Source: Cynocephalus volans
Lineage: Eukaryota > Chordata > Mammalia > Dermoptera > Cynocephalidae
Assembly: GCF_027409185.1 (NCBI RefSeq)
Contig: NC_084463.1
Span: 158,883,869-158,947,868 of the forward strand
Direction: 5' to 3'
DNA: 64,000 nucleotides
Every line of letters starts with the position of its first letter. The stretch's first letter is position 1. The notes beneath the pieces were generated by a model. The model had not been told where the DNA came from. It did not search any database and saw nothing but the letters and a program-made list of their open reading frames with translations. The translations under genes were made by a program, and so were the position numbers. Below are positions 45,391 through 57,295 of the stretch, in pieces.

Positions 45391-46260
45391 CTGCAAGTTC
45401 CAGCCATCTCATTAGCCCCAAACTCCAATCACTGTCTTCCCAGCTTAATGAGATTGCCAAGCTCTTCTTTAGTTCTCTGTCCCTGCTGTGGAGCCTGGGA
45501 AGGGCCACCAGACAGAAACCTGTGCTCATTATGGAGCTTCTTTCATTTGTTCCTCTTCTCCCAAGTTTCCAAGAGCCATGCTGACGGAGTTCCTGAAGAC
45601 AGGAGAAGCCATGATGAGAGAAAGAGAAAACTGCTCAGGGCATTTCAGGCCATGGCCACTTTAAGGCTCCAGCTGTTGATCACATGGAGCAGGAGCCGGC
45701 AGAAGCTGTAGCTGTGCCCTTTGGATGGAGTTACTTGGAGCCGGCAGGGGAGAAGAGGGGCTTGGTGGCCTCCAGGACAGCAAGACCACTAAGAGGGTTC
45801 CCATGGACCCACGCAGGAGCAAGGAGCCAGAACAGCTATAAAAGGGGAGCCATTCAGAGGCCAGGGAGTCATCGCAAAGGATCTGCGTGGGGCCTGTCCC
45901 ATGGGAAGTGTTTGGAGCACAGGCGGTGGGGGAGACAGGCTCACCTGGAGAACACTGGGACACAGCAAGGACAGCCAATCTGCCCTCCAATCAGCACAGG
46001 ACCACTCAGAGGAGACTGGTTAGGAATGCAGAATTACATGGGTAGAGTTTGATGTACCCATGTACTCAGGCCTAGATTGGAGTTTTTACACAAGCCAGGT
46101 GCCAATGGTCTCTGGAGAGTCAGAAGTACCTATAAGGTCAACCATTAAACCCTGAGCTGCACAAAAAGCCTTCCCTAGGGAAACAGCAGCAAAGCAGAAA
46201 TTTAGCTCAACCACACAGCTCAAGTACTGGTTCCCACAGGAAGTTCCCCCGTGCTAGAAG
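45391..46260. other. Continuation of the old LINE fragment, then unassigned sequence
   Basis: Bases 45,391-45,580 look like further antisense LINE 5' sequence. Bases 45,590-46,260 include a GC-rich stretch with CTATAAAAGGGGAGCC near 45,836, which resembles a TATA-containing LTR U3. I cannot identify a family and find no gene. Confidence 0.35.
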
Positions 46261-46279
46261 TAAGCAAAGGACAAAAAAT

Positions 46280-47135
46280 TAGTTCCGGCCCAGGCATACC
46301 ACCACTGCCTTCAAGCCAACCAGGGGACATGAGCCATGGAGCCGGGGACTGGACACCACTCTCACATCCAGGCATACCACCAGCGCCTTGGGGCCTACCT
46401 GGGGTCCCGAGTCATGGAGAAGGGGACCAGAACCCCTCCTACAACCAGGCACACCTTGCCAGCACCTCAGGGCCGGCCCAGGGACCCAAGGCATGGAGAA
46501 GGGGAGCAGACCCCCTGCCCACAACCAGACACTCCACCAGCACCTCATGGCCCTGCCTGGGGGCCCACGAAATGGAGCCAGGGACCAGACACTCCCCACA
46601 ACCAGGCATACCACCAGCACCAAGGAGCATGCCAAAAACATCACCTCCTTGTGGGTGGCCCACCACAGCCACCACAATAACCAGGGCTGCCACAAAAGCG
46701 TCTAGACACCACAACCACCATGCAGATGGTCTCCCTGCTACTGGAGTGCATTGACACAAGGAGAGTCATCAGCAGAGACCAAAGAAAAGAAGAGGATCTC
46801 TCTCTACACAAAGTCCATTTCAGAGTGACAGAAGAAGCATCTGTTCTATGATAATATTGGGGAACCTGATCACACCTCTGAGCATTGGACAAATCATCTA
46901 GGCAACAAATCAAGAGTAACCGTTATTCTTTCAGAAGGAGAGAAAAAATCTAGGGTAATTAGATGGGGGAGGGTGGGGGAGAGGCGGATGGTGCAAGAAT
47001 GGACAAGGGGCATAAAGAATTAATTGTGATTTGTAACAATACATATGCTAGGAATATTGATTTGATCAACATATCTCAATGTCAAACCCCAAAAGTATGT
47101 ATAATCAAATGTGATTCAACAAAAAAAATTTTTTT
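46280..47135 (+). mobile_element. Short L1-derived element: monomeric 5'UTR joined to a 3'UTR-like tail
   Basis: Bases 46,287-46,620 hold about four to five imperfect copies of a ~75-base unit built on CAGGCATACCACCAGC and CATGGAG..GGGGACCAGA. Then comes the L1 5'UTR end shared with 18.15 kb (TGCATTGACACAAGGAGAGT). After about 46,850 the sequence switches to a 3'UTR-like stretch (CCGTTATTCTTTCAGAAGGA, TAATTGTGATTTGTAACAAT) with an A-rich end at 47,110-47,135. No ORF1 body or ORF2 is present. This looks like an internally deleted or spliced L1 copy. Confidence 0.55.
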
Positions 47136-47289
47136 AAAAGCACTCATTTTTTAAAGCTAATTGCTTAAAACTTCCATATACACACACACAAATGACTCAC
47201 ATTTGCCTTTCTTTCTGACGTTTTTATGATGCAATGTTATCATTAACTAGTCTTTTACTGTTAAAATTAAATGGCCAATTGAGACAAAT

Positions 47290-47590
47290 AGTTGTGAGGC
47301 TTAGCTCTGGCTACTTTAACAAAATGCCATAGACTGGGTTGCTTAAACATAAGAAGTTTATTTCTCACAGTTCTGGAGGCTAGGAAGTCCAAGATCAGGG
47401 TGCCAGCATGGTCCAGTTCAGGTGAGGGTCCTCTTCCAGGTTGCAGAGCAAGCCAGCTCTCTGGCCTCTTCTTGCAATGTCCTCATTACCTCCCAAAGCT
47501 CCCATCTCCAAATGCCATCACACCAGGATTAGGGCTTCAGCATACAAATTTGGGGGGACACGAACATTCAGTCCATAGTCAGCATCGTAC
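47290..47590 (-). mobile_element. MLT1-type MaLR LTR, antisense
   Basis: The + strand reads TTAGCTCTGGCTACTTTAAC, AAAATGCCATAGACTGGGTT, TTTATTTCTCACAGTTCTGG and later GGGGGGACACGAACATTCAG. It is the antisense reading of an MLT1 LTR, slightly truncated. Confidence 0.75.
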
Positions 47591-48195
47591 TTGCACTACT
47601 GATTAAGACTGGGGTGGGCAGGTGTTTGGGATCACATTCGTTTGGCATCCGTCTCATCCACTGCCCTGATGACAGCAACTGTCTGTCTCCACCATCAACA
47701 GCAGCACGACCTAGAGGAGGACAGGCAGAAAAGTTCTCAGCAGCGGGGGCTTTCCAGAAACCAAATCAACAATGGCAGCATTTGTCATCGGTTCACTCTG
47801 AGGATGTTCTCGTCTCACTTAACAAGAGGCCACCCCAGGCTTTCAAGGTCGTCATTGTGTTTATTTGATTTCTCTTCATTATCTGCCCAAAGTGGAAAAC
47901 CCCTCTTCACTTTTTTTAATGCCACGCATTCAGTCGCCCACCCTCCCAGTACCTGGAGGGGCAGGAGGAGCTGCAGTGCTGGGCAAGAGGGGGATTCGCT
48001 GCAGAGCTACAGGAAGGTTGGTCCAGATTCCTGGAGTCTCCCTCCGTGCTTCCCCAGGCTCGGCTCCTTCCCTCCCTTGGCCTTGGCCACCAACCAGGAC
48101 CCTCCACCCTCCTCCTACCCCTACCCGCCAGCACCCAGGAGTAAGCCCGAAAGCCGGGTGAAGACAATCTGACTAAGCAGCCTGACGTTTGTCAT
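47591..48195. other. Unassigned stretch with a C-rich right part
   Basis: A 176-codon + frame spans much of this block but shows no domain and is driven by C-rich composition at 48,040-48,130. No splice-bounded exon or recognised repeat. Confidence 0.35.
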
Positions 48196-48196
48196 C

Positions 48197-48750
48197 GACA
48201 GTAGCCCCCCCACCCCTTATTATAGTTTTGCTTTCTGGGGTTTCAGTTACCAGCAGTGAATCCTTGTCCAAAAATATTAAATGGAGAGTTTCAGAAATAA
48301 ACCATTTGTAAGTTTTAAATTTTGTGCCATTCTGAGTAGCATAATGAAATCTCACTCCGTTCCATACCGTCCTGCCCAGGATGTGAACTGTCCTCTGTCC
48401 AGTGGATTCACGCTGTCGTCATGCCCGGTGGTCACTCCGTAGCCCTGTCAGTCATCAGGTTGACCGTTGTGTGATTTCAGTGTTTGTGTGTAAGGAACCC
48501 TCATTTGGCTTAATAATGTCCCCAAAACACAAGAGTAGTAATGCGGCATATTTTTACAATTGTTCTATTATATTATTAGTTGTTATTGTTAACCTCTTAC
48601 TGTGCCTAATTTATAAATTAAATGTTATCATACGTACGTACGCATAGAAAAAAACATAGTATATATAGGTTTGGTACCATCCACAGTTTCAGGCATCCAC
48701 TGGCAATCTCAGGACATATCCCCCATGGTTAAGGGGGATGACTGTATTAG
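48197..48750 (+). mobile_element. Tigger-type DNA transposon (non-autonomous)
   Basis: The left end CAGTAGCCCCCCCACCCCTT and the right end GGGGGATGACTGTATT are imperfect inverted termini. Between them are AAATATTAAATGGAGAGTTT, ATAATGAAATCTCACTCCGT and AATAATGTCCCCAAAACACA, as in TcMar-Tigger elements. TA lies at the right border. No transposase reading frame remains. Confidence 0.78.
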
Positions 48751-49139
48751 AAAATCTAGGAGAAGGGTCTAATAGAAGTGTATTTAAAGCAACACGTAAA
48801 GAATCAGTTCAAATTGTCATAGGTAAAGTACGAGTTGAGTTTGATCTTCAGGAAATGATCAAGAAACTTCCACAATGCAGCAATGTGACAGCACATGTGT
48901 GGTAAAGTGCCATGGCAGTTAGCGTAAGAACACAGACCTCAGGCGCCTGGCGGAGCTGGCTCTGTCTCAGACGTATTCATATTACAAATCGAGACCATTC
49001 TTTACTCCACGTTCACAGGCGAATAGGTGTGGGGAAAACACATAACGTAGTGCTTTGCCCTCTATGCTCTTACTCAGTGACAGTCATCACAGGATACTGA
49101 TTCCTGACTTCCGTGACCAAGTGTGCGGGGATTTCTCCC

Positions 49140-49870
49140 CACTGACAAGCAAGGAAGCAGTTCTCCAGCAGACACCAGCGGGGTGTCCTCCAATTCAATT
49201 CGGACACTGTCTACCTTGAGATAGTGTCAGATCCCACAGGTTGAGGGCTCGGCCCCCAAGCCCGCCCCCCACTTCAGATGCCAATTACAAGTCCAGGCTT
49301 CTGGAACTTCTGACCAACCAGCTATAAATCGGGGTTCCCACAACCCCCTTCGTAGGTTCCATTAATTTGCTTGAGTGGCTGACAGAACTCAGGTTAATAT
49401 GTACTCACCTTTACCTGTTTATTATAAAGGATATTACAAGGATACAGATGAGGAGGTGCACAGGCTGGGGTATGGGAGAAGGTGTACGGAGCTTCCATGC
49501 CCTGCCCAGGAGCACCCTCCATCCAGAACCCCCACGTTCAGCTACCCAGAAGCTCTCTGAACTCAGGCTCCTTGTTTTCTTATGGAGGCCTCATTACATA
49601 GCTGTGATTGATTAGATCCTTGGCCACTGGTAGTCATCTTAACCTTCAGTCCCTCCCTCCTCCCCTGAGGGTGCAGGTGGGACTGAAAGTCCAGCCTGCT
49701 TTTTTCCTGTGACCAGCCCCCTTCCTGAAACTCCCTACAGACTGCCAGCCATCATGAGCGTACAAACACACTCTCATCGCTTTGGAGATTCTAAGGATTC
49801 TAGCTGTGTGCCAGGAGACTGAGAGGAACACTAAATATATATTTCACAACACCACAACAGGACGAGAATA
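49140..49870 (-). mobile_element. ERVL-type LTR (MER21-like), antisense
   Basis: The + strand shows CTCCAATTCAATTCGGACAC, GATAGTGTCAGATCCCACAG, TTTATTATAAAGGATATTAC and CATTACATAGCTGTGATTGA in order. The first part is the reverse complement of a related LTR end at about 58,640-58,770 (GTAAGAATTGAATTGGATGG). Family named by recollection. Confidence 0.6.
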
Positions 49871-50503
49871 CTTGCATTTCATGAAAAAATACACAGACAT
49901 ATAAAATCTGGAAATATTCCCCTCAGTTCAGAAGGAACAGGGGAAACTGGTGAATTTTGGAGTGGCTGGTCCATTAACAGGTACAATGGCAAAACACACA
50001 CTGTGATAACAGCTTCATTTTCGATGGCTGCTGAGGTAACTGAAGAAATACGCTGTTACTGCCTGGCCAACATCTGGTCTCTTTTTCTACAGAAACAGCC
50101 AAAGGAAACCCTCCTATGTTACTATTCCCACAAATCCACCACCCACATTCAGGAAGCCAGAACACTGGACTGATGATTTCACTGACTTTGTTTTAAAGAG
50201 TTGTCGGGCTGAGATCACAGATTCCTCTGCCCATCCTGTGCAAGTCGCAAGTCAGGTAGTTGAAAGAAGATTCTAGCAGCCTTAGGCACAACAGACATGC
50301 TTTATTCCAGTTGTAGCTTCCAGAACCCCCACAGCTGCCTCCCACATGGGGGTCCCTGGGCATCCCGACTATGCCAGGTACAGACAGTAGGCCCATTCTG
50401 CCTGGGGTTCACACAGTACTGCAGGAAAAATGGACTTTTAAGTGACAAATAGTTTTTCATGAAAGCCTTTTAAATCCATCTCTGGCGTTAAGTGTTCCCA
50501 AGG

Positions 50504-50928
50504 TGTAGTGGATTGAATTATGTCCCCCCAAAACTCATTGAAGCTTGATTTGTGTCCCCCAAGTTTTATGTATTAGAAACTTAGCCCCACTGTGACTGTT
50601 AAGAGAATGGGAAATTCTGTTATGTTAATTGAAAGATGGAGTCTTGAAGAGGTGATTGGACTGTAGGTCTGTGCAGTAGTGAATGGTTAAAAATGGTGGT
50701 CAGGGGCGTGGTTCTGAGGGCTTTAGAAGAAGAGGAGAGTCTGTCTCTCTCTCTTTGCTCTCTGTGCTTCCACCATCTTGCAATGTGAGACCCCTAGGTC
50801 ACTGTTGCCACCACCAGATGGACTTTGGACTTCCCAGTCTCAGGAACTGTAAGCAATAAGTTTTATTTTCTTTATAAATCACCCAGTTCCAAGTATTTTG
50901 TTATAAGCAACATGCACAGACTAATGTA
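50504..50928 (+). mobile_element. MaLR LTR inserted in unit remnant 4
   Basis: Starts TGTAGTGGATTGAATTATGT, contains CACCACCAGATGGACTTTGG and CAATAAGTTTTATTTTCTTT, and ends near GACTAATGTA. A 5-bp duplication CAAGG flanks it (50,499-50,503 and 50,929-50,933). Comparison with unit 1 (CCCAAGGTCAGGAGCCC) confirms the insertion site. Confidence 0.82.
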
Positions 50929-51011
50929 CAAGGCCAGGAGCCCAGACTGAAGCTTTTATAGGAGGGGAGGTCTCTGCCCATGTAGAGTGAGTTATGGAAA
51001 GCTCCACTTAC

Positions 51012-51020
51012 AGGAGCCAT
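51012..51020 (-). pseudogene. First-exon-like PLAAT module, copy 4 (ATG GCT CCT)
   Basis: The - strand reads CTGCCCTGCCTTCCAG, ATG GCT CCT, then GTAAGTGGAG. This is the best-preserved version of the module: an ATG, the MAP-type start expected for a PLAAT exon 1, and a consensus donor. It suggests that the GTG of copies 1 and 2 is a derived loss. No downstream PLAAT exon 2 lies nearby. Confidence 0.48.
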
Positions 51021-51069
51021 CTGGAAGGCAGGGCAGTGTCTGGTGCTCCATGGCTTGTGGACCAGCTTT

Positions 51070-51864
51070 TGTACTGTTAGGTTCAGGAAGATGTGGAAAT
51101 TAGAGACCCAAGCCAGGTGCTATTTCAGCCAAAAAGCTTTATTCCACCAGTGTGGAGGGGAGACCAATTCAGATCAGCTCCCCTGAACAAAGGAAAGAAC
51201 GGGTTTTATAAGACCTTGAGGGAGACATCTGGCAGAGTTATTGGCAATTTTGAAATCAGTGGTAGGTGATGCAACCTTTGTGGTCCAATAACATCTGTTC
51301 AGTTAGGATATAGGCTTCTGGTTTGTGTTGCCACCACATACATTTACCAGTACAAAGCATCCTTCCCAAAGTATTCCTCCCCAACCAGCCCAATTGCCTG
51401 CTCTCTGCAGCCCATATGCTTGAGCAAGATGTTCCTTTAATGATAACAGTCATGTTTGCTTATTCCTAGGAGAAGAATTCACTGACCAGTTCCTAGAGCA
51501 GAAAGAGGGGAAGGGGAGGGAGAAAAGGGTGGGAAGTTGCTTAACATGGCTCTGCTGATGTTAAGCTGGTCATGAGACCTAATGGTCCTCTCTTTTTATA
51601 CATATATATGGGAAAAAAAGGATCGGGGATGGAGTTCTCTGCTTCTGTCTTTTTTAAAAAAATTTTTTTTATTTTTTGTTTATTTATTTATTTATTTTTA
51701 TTAAGTTTTATTTTGTCGATATACATTGTGGCTGATTATTGCTCCCCATCACCAAAACCTCCCTCCCTTCTCCTTCCCCCCCTCCCCCCCAACAATGTCC
51801 TTTCTGTTTGCTTGTCGTATCAACTTCAAGTAGTTGTGGTTGTTATATCTTCTCCCCCCCCCCG

Positions 51865-51908
<44 letters not shown>

Positions 51909-54255
51909 TTATATATTAATTTTTAGCTCCCACGAATAAGTGAGAACATGTGGTATTTCTCTTTCTGTGCCTGACTTGTTTCACTTAATATAATTCTCTC
52001 AAGGTCCATCCATGTTGCTGCAAATGGCAGTATTTCATTCGTTTTTATAGCTGAGTAGTATTCCATTGTGTAGATGTACCACATTTTCCGTATCCACTCA
52101 TCTGATGATGGACTTTTGGGCTGGTTCCAACTCTTGGCTATTGTAAAGAGTGCTGCGATGAACATTGGGGAACAGGTATACCTTCGACTTGATGATTTCC
52201 ATTCCTCTGGGTATATTCCCAACAGTGGGATAGCTGGGTCGTATGGTAGATCTATCTGCAATTGTTTGAGGAACCTCCATACCATTTTCCATAGAGGCTG
52301 CACCATTTTGCTTAAGGGGGTTAGTGACAGTAAAGCTAGCTCCCCAAGAGCTGTCAGGGTTTTCTATAGGGAAAGGAGTGAAGGGGTATAGGTCAGCATC
52401 ACTGGAGGTGGTCCATTCTGTTCTTCCTGGTTGTGTCATGGTGCATGCTCAGTCAGTCCAAGATGGCAGAGTTGTTCATCATCGTCACCCCAGGATGGCA
52501 ATTGTAGTGGTCACCTTCAAGCTTTGTGTGCATGCGGGAATTCCTAAAAGGGTCTTAAGGTTAATCTGTAACTTAAATTTTGCAATTATGGTAAACAAGC
52601 CTTGGGGAGGGGTTTTGTAACTCAGTAAATATCTGTTTCCTCTTTTATCTCATTCTATTTTATCAGGTCCGGCCATGGGGTAATCATTTGCCTTGGGGGT
52701 CTCATGACTGAGGAGTGGAAAAGTAACAAAGTGTCCTCTGCAGGGAAAATGGAGTCAGTTTGGTTCACAGGCCTAGGCTTACTCTGTTTCTTTCCTCCCT
52801 GGGAGATTTTATCCTTTTTTTTCTTAAGGAGAAAGGGGCCGGAGGTCTTTCTTCCGAAACTGCTTCCTACTGGCCATGGGTGTAGTCCCTGCCTACATTT
52901 TGGAGCTGTAAAAATCTCTCACCGACTATCTAGTGATTTATAGGGACTCAGTTCCTCTTAGGAGGGAATGGGTTGGAATCCCTGTGTTATAATCTTGATG
53001 GGGAACTGTTGTAGTCTGGAAGATAAGTTTTTATTAACAGATTCAAAGACAGGACTAGAATCTAATAACAGGTGTGCTAGTGTTTCCTTTTGAAAAATAA
53101 TTTCTCTCTCCGAGTTTCCCAATTTTATCAAAGATATTTATGACAAGACTAATTTATCTGCAAAATAAGTTTAGTTTTTGGCCAGATTATTTGCATAAAG
53201 CTCTTTCTGAGTTGGCTTTGCTGCGGCTTTTATAAGGAATCTCAGATTAGACCTTCAAAAGCTTCTTGGGACGTAAGAAGCCAAGCCAAGGATTTGACTT
53301 ACTCTTTGATTACCTGTGTGAGTTGGGTGAATTCCTCTCTTCTGGAGGTCCCCAAAATTTTGAGGTTCTGGCTTGTTGGAAAGTATGTTCTTTACTTATT
53401 GCAAGGCCAGGGATCTTGTAATCATGTAGAGAAGGTATCAGGCCAGTCTTTCCAAGTGGCTTTTTATTGGCTCCCTAAAAGGGTCAACCTCAATTCCTTA
53501 AGGCAAACATGAAAATATGACATTCCAGTCAAAGCCTTGGTAAAATAACCAGTGTCTCCAACTGTGTCCTGTTACAAGAAGAACATATTCTTTTTGAACT
53601 TATGCAGATAACTATATTGCCATACAATAACAATACTCATGAATAGTTTTAAAGTCCTGGAGGGATCAAGTAGAGAGAAAACTAAATGTTCCAATTTTTC
53701 TCACAAACGTTTAATTTAGCAAGCTCTTATATCTTAAAAGAGTATCTTAAGTCTTGAAAACAAAACATTAAGAGAACCAGCAATGTTTCAAAATGAAGAA
53801 ATTATAAAAAAACCATAATTCTTTTTATCAGTTAATTCAGGTTTATGTAATTAACTTTTGCTTTTTTGACCTTGGTCAGCAATTTCATAAACCCATCAGT
53901 TTCTTTATTAGAATTTTGGAAATTCAGTCCAATGGTATGAACTTAAAGTTGTCAGGAACCTGTACCTGTCAGATTTTCCATGACTCTTTTTTTGAAGACA
54001 TACCAGTTTTTGAATAATTGAATCAAGATTATGACTGATAGCATTTATATTAAGACACAGCTTTCTAAGAACCTTACACAACTTTGGAACACATATCAAT
54101 ATATCTATATAATGTATCTAGAAAAAAATGTTAAACACCATTTTATGTCTTGATGATGCTTCCCATTTAATTCAACTTATCAGACAAGTCCAATTAGTTT
54201 TGACATCTCTCTTTTATAGATCCTTTGAGAAGTTCCAGGGTCCTTGGATTGTGGT
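51070..54255 (-). mobile_element. Endogenous retroviral LTR/internal remnant, antisense, with a nested L1
   Basis: Bases 51,070-51,640 begin TGTTAGGTTCAG and hold an antisense polyA region (CAAAAAGCTTTATTCCACCA), typical of an LTR. After the nested L1, bases 52,316-54,255 continue with LTR/internal-type sequence (CCATTCTGTTCTTCCTGG, TGACATTCCAGTCAAAGCCT, ACTGTGTCCTGTTACAAGAA). I recognise the style of an old ERV1 remnant but not the family. No gag, pol or env frame survives. Confidence 0.45.
51640..52315 (-). mobile_element. Young 5'-truncated L1, antisense, nested in the ERV remnant
   Basis: The reverse of the L1 3' end is seen: an A/T tail, C runs, a long GT tract at 51,868-51,905, the 3'UTR, then ORF2 C-terminus antisense (the SLIRGS end through [11 protein letters not shown]). 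It is near-identical to the corresponding part of the 59.6 kb copy, so recent. The 5' truncation point is at about 52,315, beside CTTAAGGGGG. Confidence 0.85.
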
Positions 54256-54262
54256 GGTCCTT

Positions 54263-56370
54263 CCACCATGATCAAGTGGGATTCATCCCAGAGATGCAAG
54301 GATGGTTCAACATACACAAATCAGTAAATGTGGTACACCACCTCAACAAAATCACCATATGATTTTCTCAATAGACACAGCAAAAGCGTCCATTGATGGA
54401 CATTCAGGTTGGTTCCATAGCCTGGCTATTGTAAATAGAGCTGTGATAAACATGGGAGTGCAGGTATCCTTTCTACATGATGACTTCCATTCCTTCGGAT
54501 ACAAACCCAGTTTTGCTGGATTGCATGGTATTTCTATCTATAGTTGTTTGAGGAACCTCCACAGTGTTCTCCATAATGGCTCTAGTAATTTACAGTCCCA
54601 GCAGTGCAGAAGGGTTCCTCTTTCTCTGCATGTTCACCAGCGTTTGTTATTTTCTGTCTTTTTTATAATAGCCAGTCTAACTAGGGTGAGATGATATCTT
54701 AAAGTGGTTTTGATTTGCATTTTCCTGATTATTAGTGATGTTGAGCATTTTTTTCATATACTTGTTGGCCATCTGTATGTCCTCCATTGAGAGATGTCTA
54801 TTCAGCTCCTTTGCCCATTTTTAAATTGTATTATTATTATTATTACTATAAAGTTGTATGAGTTCCTTGTATATTCTGGATATTAATCCCTTGTCAGATG
54901 CATAGTTTGCAAATATTTTCTCCCTTTCTGTAGGTTGTCTTTTCACTCTGTTGATTGTTTCCTTTGCTGTGCAGAAGCTTTTTAGTTTGATTTAATCCCA
55001 TTTGTTTATTTTTTCTTTCGTTGCCTGTGTTTTGGGGATGTTATTCATAAAATCTTTGCGCAGTCCTATATCCTGAAGTGTTTCTCCTATGTTTTCTTCT
55101 AGGAGTTTTATAGTTTCAGGTCTTATATTTAAGTCTTTAATCCATTTTGAGATGATTCTGGTATATGGCAGGGTATGAATCTAGTTTTATTCTTCTACAT
55201 ATGGATATCCAGTTTTCTCAGCACAATTTATTGAAGATGCTCTCCTTTCCCCATTGTATAATCTTGATGCCCTTGTTGAAAATCAATTGGCTGTAAAAAA
55301 CTGGGTTGATTTCTGGGTTCTCTATTCAATTCCGTTTGTCTAAGTGTCTGTTTTAATGCTGGTGCCATGCTGTTTTGGTTACTATAGCTTTGTAATATAA
55401 CTTGAAGTCTGGAATTGTTATGCCTCCAGCTTTATTTATTTATTTTTTTTGCTCAGGGTTTTGGCTATTTGGGGTCTTTTGTTGCTTCATATGAATGTTA
55501 GGATTGTTTTTTTCTATTTCTGTGAAGAATGTCATTGGTGTTTTGATGGGGATGACATTGAATCTGTAGATAGCTTTGGGTAATATGGACATTTTTCTAC
55601 ATTGATTCTTCCAGTTCATGAACAAGAATGTCTTTCCGTCTTTTGGTGTCCTCTTTTATTTCTTTCAGCAGTGATTTGTAGTTCTCATTGTAAAAATCTT
55701 TCACCTCTTTGGTTCAATTGATTCCTAGGTTTTTTTGTGTGTGTGTGACTATTGTAAATAGGCTTGCTTTCTTGACTTCTTTTTCTGATAGTTTGTTGTT
55801 AGAGTATAAAAATGCTACAGATTTTTGTATATTGATTTGTATCTTGCAACATTACTGAATTTATTTATCAGCTCTAAGAGTTTTTTGGTGGAGTGCCTCA
55901 TGTTTTCTATATATAGAATTATGTCATTTGTGAACAGGGACAACTTGATTTTGTCTTTTCCTGTTTGGATGCCCTTTATTTATTTCTTTTGTCTAATTGC
56001 TCTGGCAAGTACTTCCAATAATATGTTAAATAAGAGTGGTGAGAGCAGACATCCTTGTCTTGTTCCTGCTCTCAAAGGAAAAACTTTAAGCTTTTCCCCA
56101 TTCAGGATCATATTGATGGTGGGTTTGTCATATATGCTTCTTATTGTTGAGATATCTTTCTACTATACCTAATTTGTTGAGAGTTTTTATCATGAAGGAT
56201 GTCAAATTTTGTCAAAAGCTTTTTTCTGCATATGCTGAGATGATCATATAGTTTTTGTTCTTGATTTTGTTAATGTGGTGTACCACATTTACTGATTTGC
56301 ATATGTTGAACCACCCTTGCATCTCTGGGATGAATCCCATTTGATCACGGTGTATAATTTTTTTGATGAG
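54263..56370 (-). mobile_element. L1 ORF2 fragment with an inverted 5' piece
   Basis: Bases 54,390-56,370 are L1 ORF2 in reverse, covering 3' ORF2 to mid-RT. Bases 54,263-54,390 are sense ORF2 (GATCAAGTGGGATTCATCCC, AGATGCAAGGATGGTTCAAC), the same ORF2 segment that lies in reverse at about 56,215-56,345. The two ends are therefore an inverted repeat of about 125 bases. Frames are broken throughout. Confidence 0.72.
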
Positions 56371-56664
56371 TTGCACAGCACAGGAACTGCGACCTCCCCA
56401 CCCACTCCTATTAGAATTTGACCCCTCTCAGGGGTGTCTCACTACTGTTGGCTAATTGTGATTGGCTTTCCAGAGTTTACGATGACGGACAGATGGCCTG
56501 ATTCTATATCCATCACCTTTCTGCTGGTACACACACCTTAGTAAGACTATTCATATATATATATATTTGGCCTTTGCCCCCAATTCCTGGAACAGAGCTC
56601 CTAAAACACTTGGAATTTCCCGAGCGATAGGGATGTCTTTTGTTATTCAGAATGAGCTCTTTTC

Positions 56665-56842
56665 TTTTCTTTCTTTCTTTTTTTTCTAAAAGTTGACCGG
56701 TAAGGGGATCTTAACCCTTGGCTTGGTGTTGTCGGCACCATGCTCAACCATTGAGCTAACCGGCCATCCCTATATAGGATCCGAACCCGTGGCCTTGGTG
56801 TTATCAGCACTGCACTCTCCCAAGTGAGCCACAGCCAGCCCT
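56665..56842 (-). mobile_element. Dimeric tRNA-Ile-like SINE (CYN-type), second copy
   Basis: It has the same two-monomer structure as the unit 3 SINE: on the + strand GACCGGTAAGGGGATCTTAA, CTAACCGGCCATCCC, GGATCCGAACCCGTGGCCTT, and GTGAGCCACAGCC at the 5' end. A T-rich (antisense A) tail is on its left. A perfect 16-bp duplication AGAATGAGCTCTTTTC flanks it (56,649-56,664 and 56,843-56,858). Confidence 0.9.
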
Positions 56843-57295
56843 AGAATGAGCTCTTTTCAATCAAACCTGAGTTTATGCTAATGAGGTAACTCTCAGTTAG
56901 GGGGAGCTTCAGGATTGGGGCTATTATTATTTAATCAATAATGTCTATATAATGAAACTTCCATAAAAAGTCATACATGATGGGGTTGGGAGACTTTCTG
57001 GGTTGTTGAACACATTGATGTGGTGGGGGGATGGCTGGGTCAGGGAGGGCATAGTGACAAAAATTCTCTGCTTGACCAAACTTTAGTCAGTCTCCTGAAA
57101 CTTCTCTTAGGCCCATCTGTGTACTTCTTTGTAAAATCCGACTTTAGCAAAGAGGTAAAGACAGTTTAGCAACCCCCTCTCCCCCAATATCTGGTCAGGT
57201 TCCTCATCCTCCACCACCCTCCAGGTAATGTCTGATCACCCTGGTCTGTCTCAGCAAGAATCCTGTTAGGGTGGTTTAGCCAGAATCCCCCTGCT

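Larger units (their letters stand above)
50315..51075. repeat. Tandem unit remnant 4, split by a MaLR LTR
   Basis: Bases 50,320-50,503 and 50,934-51,075 together match the first-exon region of units 1-3 (TTCCAGAACCCC..CAGCTGCCTCCCAC, GGAAAAATGGACTTTTAAGT, CCAGGAGCCCAGACTGAAG, GGCAGTGTCTGGTGCTC). It lies 8 kb beyond unit 3 and is clearly diverged. It shows that the first-exon region was duplicated at least four times, and this copy is probably among the oldest. Confidence 0.8.
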
